Origin: an uncultured Flavobacteriales bacterium
GTDB taxonomy: Bacteria > Bacteroidota > Bacteroidia > Flavobacteriales_F > PHOS-HE28
Direction of reading: 5' to 3'
NCBI GenBank assembly: GCA_937872175.1
Contig: CALMPI010000002.1
Span: 93,088-157,087 of the forward strand
DNA: 64,000 bases
Positions within the stretch are counted from its first letter, which is position 1; the number at the start of each line of letters is the position of its first letter. This document shows, piece after piece, positions 57,505-64,000 of the stretch. The notes under the pieces are model-generated. The model saw nothing but the letters and a program-made list of their open reading frames with translations, was not told the origin of the DNA and searched no databases. Made by a program: the position numbers and the translations under genes.

Positions 57505-57989
57505 GGCGTGGCCCCCGAAGTGCCCCGGCCACGGCGCATCTCCCTGAGGAACCTGATCGGGAACACCAGCATGCCGAAGCACTCACCGTGCTCGCGGCCC
57601 AGGTGCTTGTGGTGCATCTTGTGCGCCCGGCGCGCCGCCAGCAGGTAAGGGTTGCGCGTGTCGCGGAACCAGGACAGACGGCGGTGGATGAACACCTCGT
57701 GCACCAGGAAGTAGGCGATGCCGTACAGCAGGATCCCCAGGCCCATCCATCCCCAGGGCGTGTGCGCCCCAAGCCGGCCGCCCAGCACGAACAAGGCCAT
57801 CGAAGGCAAGGCGAAGATCACGAAGAACCAATCATTGCGCTCCAGGGCGCCGTGGTGGTCCTTGTGGTGATGGTCCTTGTGCAGGGACCAGAGGAAACCG
57901 TGCATGACGTACTTGTGCGTGGCCCAGGCCACCGCCTCCATCGCCACGAAGGTGGCCCCGATCACCAGCAGGATGCCCCAGATGCTCAT
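57450..57989 (-). CDS. crtZ: beta-carotene hydroxylase (CrtZ-type, fatty acid hydroxylase superfamily)
   Basis: A 179-residue di-iron membrane hydroxylase that turns beta-carotene into zeaxanthin. The histidine boxes HKYVMH (25-30), HKDHHHKDHH (37-46), HEVFIHRR and HKMHHKH are all present. The C-terminal 18 residues (GQASMRMGTSTSAGLR and a few before) are encoded by DNA antisense to the 3' end of the TauE-like gene, so this tail may be non-conserved. It is the last gene of the carotenoid operon, coupled by ATGA to the SRPBCC gene. Confidence 0.9.
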   Translation of the reverse strand: MSIWGILLVIGATFVAMEAVAWATHKYVMHGFLWSLHKDHHHKDHHGALERNDWFFVIFALPSMALFVLGGRLGAHTPWGWMGLGILLYGIAYFLVHEVFIHRRLSWFRDTRNPYLLAARRAHKMHHKHLGREHGECFGMLVFPIRFLREMRRGRGTSGATPQGQASMRMGTSTSAGLR

Positions 57990-58480
57990 GCCGCCATGGT
58001 TCGTGCGTGGTGCTCCCGTGATGCAGGGAAGAGCCCTTCCAACACCATACGTCGGAAGTCGAAGATCCGCTCAAGCCGACGCCGCACCACCAGCCGATGC
58101 ATGAGCGCGCCCACCGGACCCAGCGGCAGCGCATATTCCACACGGTCATGCATGCGGGTGCCCCCCTCCACGGACTCGAACCGATGCTCGTGATACCAGC
58201 GCGCGTAAGGTCCGCGCAACTGCGTGTCGGCGAAGTGGGTGGGAGCGCTCACCCGTTCGATGCGTGTGAGCCAGGGCAGGGGGATGCCCAGCAAGGGGCG
58301 GACGGTGTAGCGGATCAACTGGCCATCATAGGCCGCCTGGTCGTCGAAGGGCTCGCGGATCCTCAGGCCCAGTTCCGGCGGGGTGATGAGCGACAGGTTG
58401 CGCGGGGTGCTGAAGAAGGACCAGGCCTGCTCGATGGATATCGGCAGCACCTGCGACCGTTCCAGCACATGCACCTTCAT
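57986..58480 (-). CDS. SRPBCC-family protein of the carotenoid operon
   Basis: A 164-residue protein with a START/Bet v1-like fold. The N-terminus LERSQVLPISIEQAWSFFST, followed by NLSLITPPEL, is the START-like pattern, and HEHRFESVEGGTRMHDRVEY is its conserved core. Such proteins are often placed in carotenoid clusters of Bacteroidota, possibly binding hydrophobic ligands. No catalytic residues can be named. It overlaps crtZ by four bases (ATGA) and starts four bases after the 53-aa gene. Confidence 0.8.
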   Translation of the reverse strand: MKVHVLERSQVLPISIEQAWSFFSTPRNLSLITPPELGLRIREPFDDQAAYDGQLIRYTVRPLLGIPLPWLTRIERVSAPTHFADTQLRGPYARWYHEHRFESVEGGTRMHDRVEYALPLGPVGALMHRLVVRRRLERIFDFRRMVLEGLFPASREHHARTMAA

Positions 58481-58484
58481 CGCA

Positions 58485-58646
58485 TCAGCCGATGACCTCG
58501 GCCTTGGGATAGCGTTGTTTCCAGAACTCGAGCGCCTTGCGGCTGGCGAGCGTGATCACCGTGCGTGCATCCAGACGCACTTTGATGCGGTCGATGCCTT
58601 CGCGGACGGGTTGCGCGAGGATGAGGGCTTTCTTCTTGCGGGGCAT
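58485..58646 (-). CDS. small basic protein, 53 aa, unknown
   Basis: I do not recognise this protein. It has 53 residues, starting PRKKKALILAQPVREGIDRI, and is rich in Lys and Arg, with an Ala/Leu-rich central helix and a C-terminal WKQRYPKAEVIG. It has no signal or membrane segment. The gene is only six bases from the photolyase stop and four bases from the SRPBCC start, on the same strand, and its third-position G+C matches the operon, so I think it is real. The basic N-terminus would allow nucleic acid contact, but this is speculation. Confidence 0.65.
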   Translation of the reverse strand: MPRKKKALILAQPVREGIDRIKVRLDARTVITLASRKALEFWKQRYPKAEVIG

Positions 58647-58652
58647 GGTCGT

Positions 58653-60005
58653 TCAGTTGAACAGTTGAGGTCGTGCTTCGGTTCGTCGCGGACCGTCGCG
58701 CAGCGCTTCGGCATAGGCCTTCAGCGCGCGGTTTCGGGCCACTTCATGAACGACCATGGGCTGCACATAGTTTGCCGAACCCGCTTCGGGCACCCAACGC
58801 TTCACATATTTTAACTGAGGGTCGAACTTCTGCTGTTGCAGGGCGGGATTGAAGACGCGGAAGTACGGGGCCGCATCACAGCCCGACCCGCTCGCCCATT
58901 GCCAGCCTCCGTTGTTGCTGCTGAGCTCGAAGTCCAGCAGCCTTGCGGCGAAGTAGGCCTCGCCCCAGCGCCAGTCCAGGAGCAGGTGCTTGGTGAGGAA
59001 GCTGGCCACCACCATGCGCACCCGGTTGTGCATCAGTCCGGTGGCGTTCAGCTCGCGCATGCCGGCATCCACCAGTGGATAACCCGTGCGCCCTTCGCTC
59101 CATGTCCGCAGGTCCTGCTCATCCCTTCGCCACGCGATCCGGTCGTAGCCGGGCTTGATGGCGCGCTCCACGGCATGCGGGTGGTGCCAGAGCACCTGCA
59201 TGTAGAACTCGCGCCAGATGAGCTCATTGAGGTATTTCGGGCTTGTGGCGAAAGACCTCCGGACCAGCTCGCGTACGCTCACCGTCCCAAAGCGCAGGTG
59301 CACGCTCATGCGGCTTGTACCATCGATCGCCGGAACATCGCGTGTCCGTTCATAGTGGCGCAGCAGGTCGTCGCTCACGCTGGTCGGAGGGATCCGGAGG
59401 TCCGTCGGTCCGAAGCCGATCTGCTCGATGGAGGGCAAGGGCAGTGGTTCCGTCCGATGGAACGCATCGACCAGCTTCCCGCTCGGGAAGGCCTCGGCAT
59501 GTTCCGGACGGAACAGGCTCCGCCATTTCCGCATGTACGGGGTGAACACGGTGTACGGGCCCCCGTCGTCCTTCACCACCTCGCTGCGCTCGAAGATGCT
59601 GATGTCCTTGAAGGTGCGGAACGCGATGCCGCGCGCGGCCAGCAGGTCGTTCACCGCCTTGTCCCGCGCGTTGGCGTAGGGCTCGTGGTCGTGGTTGGCG
59701 GTGACGGCCTTCACCTCGTACCGCTCCAGCAGGCGCTTCCACACCTCCGTGGGCCTGCCGTGCTCCACCAGAAGCGTGGATCCGCGGTTGACAAGGTGTT
59801 CCTGCAATCCGCTCAACGCGCGGTGGATGAAGTCCACACGGCGGTCATGCCTGTTCTCCAGACGGTCGAGGATATCCGTGTCGAAGATGAACAGGGGAAG
59901 CACCTCGCCATGCTCGCTCAACGCCCGGAACAGACCGTGGTTGTCCTCCAGCCGCAGGTCGCGACGGAACCAATGGATGGTGACGGCGCGGCGTGTCGAG
60001 GTCAT
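58653..60005 (-). CDS. phrB: deoxyribodipyrimidine photo-lyase (cryptochrome/photolyase family)
   Basis: A 450-residue flavoprotein that repairs UV-induced cyclobutane pyrimidine dimers with blue light. The N-terminal antenna-binding domain starts IHWFRRDLRLEDNHGLFRAL. The FAD domain carries TGYPLVDAGMRELNATGLMHN and WQWASGSGCDAAPYFRVFNP, with the conserved Trp-rich electron-transfer region. The size and sequence fit class I CPD photolyases. The gene lies between idi and the 53-aa gene in the carotenoid operon, consistent with a joint photo-protection role. Confidence 0.93.
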   Translation of the reverse strand: MTSTRRAVTIHWFRRDLRLEDNHGLFRALSEHGEVLPLFIFDTDILDRLENRHDRRVDFIHRALSGLQEHLVNRGSTLLVEHGRPTEVWKRLLERYEVKAVTANHDHEPYANARDKAVNDLLAARGIAFRTFKDISIFERSEVVKDDGGPYTVFTPYMRKWRSLFRPEHAEAFPSGKLVDAFHRTEPLPLPSIEQIGFGPTDLRIPPTSVSDDLLRHYERTRDVPAIDGTSRMSVHLRFGTVSVRELVRRSFATSPKYLNELIWREFYMQVLWHHPHAVERAIKPGYDRIAWRRDEQDLRTWSEGRTGYPLVDAGMRELNATGLMHNRVRMVVASFLTKHLLLDWRWGEAYFAARLLDFELSSNNGGWQWASGSGCDAAPYFRVFNPALQQQKFDPQLKYVKRWVPEAGSANYVQPMVVHEVARNRALKAYAEALRDGPRRTEARPQLFN

Positions 60006-60033
60006 CGGACGAGGTGTGGTGGGGCCGGAGGGT

Positions 60034-60588
60034 TCACACCGCGCGACGCAACACGGCGCCGCGCCGCTCCTTCACCATGGGCCAGCAGATGCGCAGCCAG
60101 GCGGTGAACCGGTCCGGCACGGTCCGCAGCTCCTGGTCCAGCTCGGCGTCGGTCACCGCACGCCAGGCCATCGCTTCACGGTCGTTGGGCCGCACGTCCC
60201 CGGTGTATCGGGCGAACAGCACATGGTCCAGCTCATGCTCCACCAGCCCGTTGTCCACCTCAGCGCGATAGATGAAGGTGAACTGGTGCTCGATCGCCTG
60301 GCAGTGGATGCCCATCTCCTCGCGCAGCCGCCGCTCGGCCGCTTCCCCGACGGCTTCACCGGGGCGTGGGTGGCTGCAGCAGGTGTTCGTCCACAGGCCA
60401 CCGCTGTGGTACTTGTCCAGCGCGCGTTGCTGCAGGATCAACCTGTCCCGTGCATCGAACACGAAGACCGAGAAGGCGCGGTGCAGCTCTCCGGTGCGGT
60501 GCACCTCCAGCTTGTCGCGTGTGCCGATGGGGGCGTCGTGCCGGTCCACCAGCACCACCTGGTCCTTCAGGTCGCGCACGGTCACCAT
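60034..60588 (-). CDS. idi: isopentenyl-diphosphate delta-isomerase, type I
   Basis: A 184-residue Nudix-fold isomerase interconverting IPP and DMAPP for isoprenoid synthesis. The active-site Cys is in NTCCSHPRPGE, and the acidic Nudix helix ERRLREEMGI plus the glutamate in EHELDHVLFA complete the site. Its ATG shares a base with the crtB stop (TGATG), so translation is coupled. The gap of 28 bases to phrB is the largest within the operon. Confidence 0.93.
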   Translation of the reverse strand: MVTVRDLKDQVVLVDRHDAPIGTRDKLEVHRTGELHRAFSVFVFDARDRLILQQRALDKYHSGGLWTNTCCSHPRPGEAVGEAAERRLREEMGIHCQAIEHQFTFIYRAEVDNGLVEHELDHVLFARYTGDVRPNDREAMAWRAVTDAELDQELRTVPDRFTAWLRICWPMVKERRGAVLRRAV

Positions 60589-61430
60589 CAGAGCAGGCCG
60601 AAACTGTGACGCAGATAGCTCGTGGTGAGCAGGGCGATCTTCCTCCGGTTGCGCACACGCACACGCTCGCGCAGGATGCGCTCGGTGGGCAGCGCCTTGA
60701 TCTTCCTGAAGAGGTTGAGGTAGTACACGTAAGCGATGTATACGCCGAAGCGCGCGCCGCGTGGCAGCTGGCGGATGCCCTGGATCGCCGCCTCGAAGTC
60801 GGCCGCGATGTCGTTCTCGATGGCCCGCTTGGTCGCGTCATCCATCCGGCTCACGTCAACGCCCGGGAAGTAAGTGCGCCCCAGGTTGTGGTGGTCGTCC
60901 TTCAGATCGCGCAGGAAGTTCACCTTCTGGAAGGCCGCGCCCAGCCGCATGGCCGGTGTGCGCAGCCGGTCGTACATGGCATCATCACCCTCGCAGAACA
61001 CGCGAAGGCACATCAGCCCCACGACCTCGGCACTGCCCAGGATGTACCGCTCATAGCTCCCACGGTCGTGCGTCGTGTCCCGCAGGTCCATGTCCATGCT
61101 GTTCAGGAACGTGTCGTACAGCTCGCGCTCGATACCGTACCGGTTCACCACCTGTTGGAAGCTGTGCAGGATGGGGTTCAGGCTTATGCCCTCGGCGATG
61201 GCCGTGTAGGTGTCCAGCCGGAACCGGTTCAGCAGGGTGGCCTTGTCGTGCGCATGGAAGGTGTCGACGATCTCGTCCGCGAATCGCACGAAGCCGTAGA
61301 TGGCGTGGATGGGATCGTGGTAGCGTCGGTCCAGCGACCGGATCCCCAGCGAGAAGGATGTGCTGTAGCTGTAGGTGGTATGCCTGCTGGCCTTCAGGCA
61401 CACCGCATCGTACAGGGCGATAGTGTTCAT
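60588..61430 (-). CDS. crtB: phytoene synthase
   Basis: A 280-residue squalene/phytoene synthase-fold enzyme that condenses two geranylgeranyl diphosphates. The first aspartate-rich motif is in GFVRFADEIVDTF, and the second in FLRDLKDDHHNLGRTYFP. A region SYSTSFSLGIRSLDRRYHDP near residue 20 is typical of CrtB. The ATG at 61430 is preferred; the longer frame from 61880 is within crtI. The start overlaps the crtI stop (ATGA). Confidence 0.94.
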   Translation of the reverse strand: MNTIALYDAVCLKASRHTTYSYSTSFSLGIRSLDRRYHDPIHAIYGFVRFADEIVDTFHAHDKATLLNRFRLDTYTAIAEGISLNPILHSFQQVVNRYGIERELYDTFLNSMDMDLRDTTHDRGSYERYILGSAEVVGLMCLRVFCEGDDAMYDRLRTPAMRLGAAFQKVNFLRDLKDDHHNLGRTYFPGVDVSRMDDATKRAIENDIAADFEAAIQGIRQLPRGARFGVYIAYVYYLNLFRKIKALPTERILRERVRVRNRRKIALLTTSYLRHSFGLL

Positions 61431-62911
61431 GCGGGCATGCGTTGAAGGTCCTTGTCCACCAGACCGGCCACCACCTGCCCACTGATGAGGGCTGGCGGCA
61501 CGCCGGGACCTGGCACCGTGAGCTGCCCGGTAAAGTAAAGACCGGCCACCTTGCGGCTCTTCATCCTGGGCTTCAGAACAGCGGTCTGTCGCAGGGTGTT
61601 CGCCAGTCCGTAAGCGTTTCCCTTGAACGCGTTGTAGTCCTGCTCGAAGTCGTTGATGCAATAGCTGCGCCGGTGCACCAGATGACGCCGAAGGTCCTGA
61701 CCGGTATGGCGGCTTAACCGATCGAGCACAAGGTCCAGGTAGCGTTGGCGGACCTCCGGCTCGTCGGGCAGGCCGGGTGCGATGGGGATGAGGGCGAAGA
61801 CGTTCTCGTGGCCCTGGGGTGCGATGCCGGGGTCGGTGATCGACGGGGCCGACACGTACATCAGCGGCCGGCTTGGCCACTGGGGCGCATCGTAGATCTC
61901 CTGCGCGTGCCGGTCCAGGTCCTCGTCGAAGAACAGGTTGTGGTGCAGGACCTTCTTCAAGCGGGTGTCGAAGCCCAGATAGAAGAGCAGCGAGGAGGGG
62001 GCCATCACCCGGTTGTTCCAGTAGGACGGCGAATAGGTCCGCGCTTCGGCGGGGAGCAGATGCTGATCGACGTGATGATAGTCGGCTCCGGCCACCACCA
62101 CGTCGGCCTTCAGCTCGCCGCCCCTGGTGTGCACGCCCACGGTGCGTCCGTTCTCCACCAGGATGCGATCCACAGGATGGTCGTAGAGGAACCGTACACC
62201 CTGCGCTTCGGCCACGCGCACCATGCCTTCCACGATGCGGCCCATGCCACCCATCGGGTACCAGGTGCCCAGGGCCATGTCGGCGTAGTTCATCAGGCTG
62301 TAAAGTGCGGGGGTGCGGGCCGGGGTGGCGCCCAGGAAGAGCACGGGGAACTCCATCAGCTGCCGCAGGCGGGGATCCCGGAAGTGGTCCGCCACGTGCG
62401 CGCGCAGAGAGCGGAACACGGCGCTGCGGAGGATCCCGGTGATGAGCCTCGGATGGGCATACTCACCCCAGCTCAGGCTCGGTCGATGCACCAGTTCCCG
62501 CATGCCGAGCTCGTACTTCACGCCGGCCTCGCTCAGGAAGCGCTCCAGCTGCGCACCGGCGCCGGGCTCCACCTGCTCGAAGAAGGCCCGCAGTGCATTC
62601 CGTTCGGCGGGGACCGACCAAGTGTCGTGGTCGCCGAAGATCACCTGGTACGAGGGGTCGAGCCGAACCAGGTCGTAATGGTCGCTCACCCGTTGGCCAA
62701 AGTGGGCGAACCACTGCTCGAACACGTCGGGCATCCAGTACCAGCTGGGCCCCATGTCGAACACGTAGCCGTTCTCACGCAGCACCCTCGCCCGGCCGCC
62801 GGGTGTGGCGTTCTTCTCCACCACCGTGACATCGAAGCCACGCTTGGCCAGCGCGGCGGCGGCGGAGATCCCGGCGAAACCGGCACCGATAACGAGGGCG
62901 GAACGGCTCAA
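61427..62911 (-). CDS. crtI: phytoene desaturase (CrtI family)
   Basis: A 494-residue FAD-dependent desaturase making lycopene or related polyenes from phytoene. The N-terminal FAD motif is VIGAGFAGISAAAALAKRG, followed by the family signature GGRARVLRENGYVFDMGPSW. A C-terminal GLYFTGQLTVPGPGVPPALI segment completes the FAD site. The start codon is TTG 62911, sharing two bases with the sigma factor stop (TTGA). This implies tight translational coupling. Confidence 0.94.
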   Translation of the reverse strand: MSRSALVIGAGFAGISAAAALAKRGFDVTVVEKNATPGGRARVLRENGYVFDMGPSWYWMPDVFEQWFAHFGQRVSDHYDLVRLDPSYQVIFGDHDTWSVPAERNALRAFFEQVEPGAGAQLERFLSEAGVKYELGMRELVHRPSLSWGEYAHPRLITGILRSAVFRSLRAHVADHFRDPRLRQLMEFPVLFLGATPARTPALYSLMNYADMALGTWYPMGGMGRIVEGMVRVAEAQGVRFLYDHPVDRILVENGRTVGVHTRGGELKADVVVAGADYHHVDQHLLPAEARTYSPSYWNNRVMAPSSLLFYLGFDTRLKKVLHHNLFFDEDLDRHAQEIYDAPQWPSRPLMYVSAPSITDPGIAPQGHENVFALIPIAPGLPDEPEVRQRYLDLVLDRLSRHTGQDLRRHLVHRRSYCINDFEQDYNAFKGNAYGLANTLRQTAVLKPRMKSRKVAGLYFTGQLTVPGPGVPPALISGQVVAGLVDKDLQRMPA

Positions 62912-63417
62912 GCGGCCAGAGGTTTGTCGGTGAGCATGCGCATCAGGCGCTGACGGGCCTGGTGGATCCGGCTCTTTACAGTCCCCACCGGAATGCCCAG
63001 GTGGTCCGCGATCTCATGGTATTTGTAGCCTTCATGGTGCATCACGAACGGCTCGCGGAAGGTGGTGTCCAACTGCTCCAGGCTGCGGTCCAGTTCCGAA
63101 CGCACCATGCGGCTCTCCGCCGTAGCCGGGGTCTGCACCCGGCGCACCGTCGTCCGCTCACGCTCCACGCTGTCCATAAGCACTCGCGTGCGTTTCTGGC
63201 GGCGATGGTCATTGATGAAGGTGTTCTTCATGATGGTGTACAACCATGCCTTCAGGTTGGTGTTCTCCTTGAACTTCTCCTGGAACGTGAGCGCGCGCAG
63301 CGTGCTCTCCTGCAGGAGATCAAGGGCGTCGTCGCGGTCCTTCGTCAGGCTCAATGCGAAGTAATACAGTTGCTGTCGGAGACCGACCAAATGCTGTTGG
63401 AACTCTAGGGTGGACAT
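62908..63417 (-). CDS. ECF-type RNA polymerase sigma factor heading the carotenoid operon
   Basis: A 169-residue sigma-70 family factor with regions 2 and 4 only. Region 2 is YYFALSLTKDRDDALDLLQE and continues with NTNLKAWLYTIMKNTFINDH. Region 4 is FREPFVMHHEGYKYHEIADH and ends in a recognition helix IPVGTVKSRIHQARQRLM. No anti-sigma gene follows; crtI does, overlapping its stop. It likely directs its own operon in response to light or singlet oxygen, as CarQ or LitS do elsewhere, but the signal is not visible here. ATG 63417 is chosen; the longer frame from 63483 crosses the promoter. Confidence 0.9.
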   Translation of the reverse strand: MSTLEFQQHLVGLRQQLYYFALSLTKDRDDALDLLQESTLRALTFQEKFKENTNLKAWLYTIMKNTFINDHRRQKRTRVLMDSVERERTTVRRVQTPATAESRMVRSELDRSLEQLDTTFREPFVMHHEGYKYHEIADHLGIPVGTVKSRIHQARQRLMRMLTDKPLAA

Positions 63418-63452
63418 GGTCGTCTGTTTAAGGTTATTGATCGAGAGTTGGA

Positions 63453-63483
63453 CAAAAGTAGGGTCACAGACGATCCCCTCCAA
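63453..63483 (-). promoter_or_regulatory. promoter of the sigma-carotenoid operon
   Basis: Minus strand TTG at 63483..63481 (-33-like) and TACTTTTG at 63460..63453 (-7) are separated by 20 bases, a fitting spacing for the Bacteroidota housekeeping sigma. The ATG lies 35 bases downstream. The surrounding 63418-63650 stretch is AT-rich compared with the rest of the window. Confidence 0.6.
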
Positions 63484-63534
63484 GATTTTGTCAAAGAATT
63501 TATTCTGAAGATTGAACAGACATGACGATCCCCT
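63469..63534. repeat. paired 11-bp direct repeats, candidate operator of the carotenoid promoter
   Basis: GACGATCCCCT occurs at 63469-63479, inside the spacer between the -33 and -7 elements, and again at 63524-63534, 55 bases upstream of the first in transcription direction. Flanking bases are partly similar as well. The position would let a bound repressor block polymerase; looping between sites five helical turns apart is possible. Confidence 0.5.
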
Positions 63535-63722
63535 GACGAACAGGGTTTAATGAATTGATCATCAGCAGAATACAAAGTTCTCGTTGGAGCTGGAACTCCC
63601 CTGGTCGCGCTCTTAATGTTCCATCCTGGCCATGATCTCTTAAACACGTTGCCTTGAGACCGGGAAGGTCCTGCCGGGATCGGCGCGGTGGGTCTGGGGC
63701 CGGTCGATCCGCAGCGGCCGCC

Positions 63723-63730
63723 TACCTTCG
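63723..63730 (+). promoter_or_regulatory. candidate -7 element for the first tRNA-Val
   Basis: TACCTTCG lies 84 bases before the tRNA. The predicted leader would include the tRNA-like fragment at 63742-63798. Confidence 0.4.
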
Positions 63731-63741
63731 CGCCCGCTCCA

Positions 63742-63798
63742 CTGGTTCAGCGCATCCCGCCCTTCAGGCGGGAGGGTCGCTGACCGGAGGTTCGATGC
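63742..63798 (+). other. tRNA-like fragment, possibly a decayed tRNA
   Basis: CTGGTTCAG and GCATC at the start and AGGGTCGCTG further on match the D-arm and variable-arm sequences of the adjacent tRNA-Val. Between them is a GC-rich hairpin (CCCGCC / GGCGGG). The T-arm-like GGTTCGATGC has no complementary stem and no acceptor stem can be formed, so it is not a working tRNA. Confidence 0.4.
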
Positions 63799-63814
63799 GA
63801 CCGCGTTCTTTTCT

Positions 63815-63889
63815 GGAAGCATAGCTCAGCTGGTTCAGAGCATCTGCCTTACAAGCAGAGGGTCGCTGGTTCGAATCCGGCTGCTTCCA
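63815..63889 (+). tRNA. tRNA-Val (anticodon TAC)
   Basis: A 75-base cloverleaf. The acceptor stem is GGAAGCA / TGCTTCC, the anticodon stem TCTGC / GCAGA encloses the loop CTTACAA with anticodon TAC, and the T-loop is TTCGAAT. The CCA end is not encoded: the bases after the discriminator A are CCG. Confidence 0.95.
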
Positions 63890-63906
63890 CCGACGACGTT
63901 CTTTTT

Positions 63907-63914
63907 TACTTTCG
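63907..63914 (+). promoter_or_regulatory. candidate -7 element for the second tRNA-Val
   Basis: TACTTTCG lies ten bases before the mature tRNA start, in the 35-base gap between the two tRNA genes. Confidence 0.45.
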
Positions 63915-63924
63915 CGCCCCCATC

Positions 63925-63999
63925 GGGACCTTAGCTCAGCTGGTTCAGAGCGCATGCTTCACACGCATGAGGTCACTGGTTCGAATCCAGTAGGTCCCA
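63925..63999 (+). tRNA. tRNA-Val (anticodon CAC)
   Basis: A 75-base cloverleaf. The acceptor stem is GGGACCT / AGGTCCC, the anticodon stem CATGC / GCATG encloses TTCACAC with anticodon CAC, and the T-loop is TTCGAAT. It ends one base before the window edge, so whether CCA is encoded cannot be judged. Together with the TAC gene it decodes GTA and GTG, the latter frequent in this GC-rich genome. Confidence 0.95.
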
Positions 64000-64000
64000 C

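Noticed and set aside
63756..63772. Terminator hairpin before tRNA-Val
   Set aside because: The stem CCCGCC / GGCGGG has no T tract and sits between a promoter-like element and the tRNA; it fits better as part of the tRNA-like fragment.

Overview
The window looks like a chromosomal segment of a high-G+C member of the Bacteroidota, most likely a Flavobacteriales-like lineage. Four things point there: a PorV/PorQ-family protein next to a giant C25 (gingipain-type) peptidase and a protein with a type IX secretion (T9SS) C-terminal signal; a cbb3 oxidase cassette with fused CcoN-CcoO; DUF5686, DUF2795-like and CRTAC1-type FG-GAP proteins; and recurrent TAnnTTTG-like -7 promoter elements instead of -35/-10 boxes. 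Base composition is uniformly GC-rich, which produces many long antisense open frames that are not genes. I see no transposase, phage, integron, CRISPR array or rRNA. The window is ordinary core and accessory chromosome, densely packed, with many ATGA/GTGA/TTGA-type overlaps.

Layout. 1-2.7 kb: kynurenine pathway (kynU, kmo). 2.7-11.1 kb: two large paralogous FG-GAP/ASPIC lipoproteins facing a small outer-membrane-type protein, plus a metallo-beta-lactamase-fold hydrolase. 11.2-16.6 kb: a TolB-like propeller/outer-membrane barrel protein, a half-size TSUP transporter, an M20 amidohydrolase and a frameshifted lipoprotein. 16.6-24.7 kb: a small unknown, recQ, tatC-DUF5686-lptB, purS and pssA. 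24.8-34.1 kb: PorV-like protein, C25 peptidase, lnt and a T9SS cargo-like protein. 34.3-43.3 kb: pabB-tilS, a small unknown, a stand-alone DsbD-alpha domain, dsbD with duplicated N-terminal domains, gmhA, yifB and a TonB-C protein. 43.3-48.7 kb: secA, a DUF2795-like protein, cobalamin adenosyltransferase and a methyltransferase. 48.8-57.5 kb: a complete cbb3 cytochrome oxidase assembly operon. 57.4-63.4 kb: a minus-strand operon headed by an ECF sigma factor and encoding carotenoid synthesis (crtI, crtB, idi, crtZ), a DNA photolyase, a SRPBCC protein and a 53-aa protein. 63.7-64 kb: two tRNA-Val genes preceded by what looks like a decayed tRNA fragment.

How the parts relate. Several units serve the envelope: lnt (lipoprotein acylation), lptB (LPS export), tatC and secA (export), pssA (phospholipid), gmhA (heptose) and the PorV/C25/T9SS proteins. 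The cbb3 cassette and the dsbD thiol-redox genes serve respiration and cytochrome maturation. The sigma-carotenoid-photolyase operon looks like a light or photo-oxidative stress module. Points worth a second look are a candidate operator (paired 11-bp repeats) at the sigma/carotenoid promoter, two palindromes ahead of ccoI, a dispersed 19-bp palindrome flanking purS and kmo, a G-tract frameshift in a lipoprotein gene, and start codons only 4-8 nt after -7 elements, suggesting leaderless mRNAs. I did not find a clearly new defence or mobile system.
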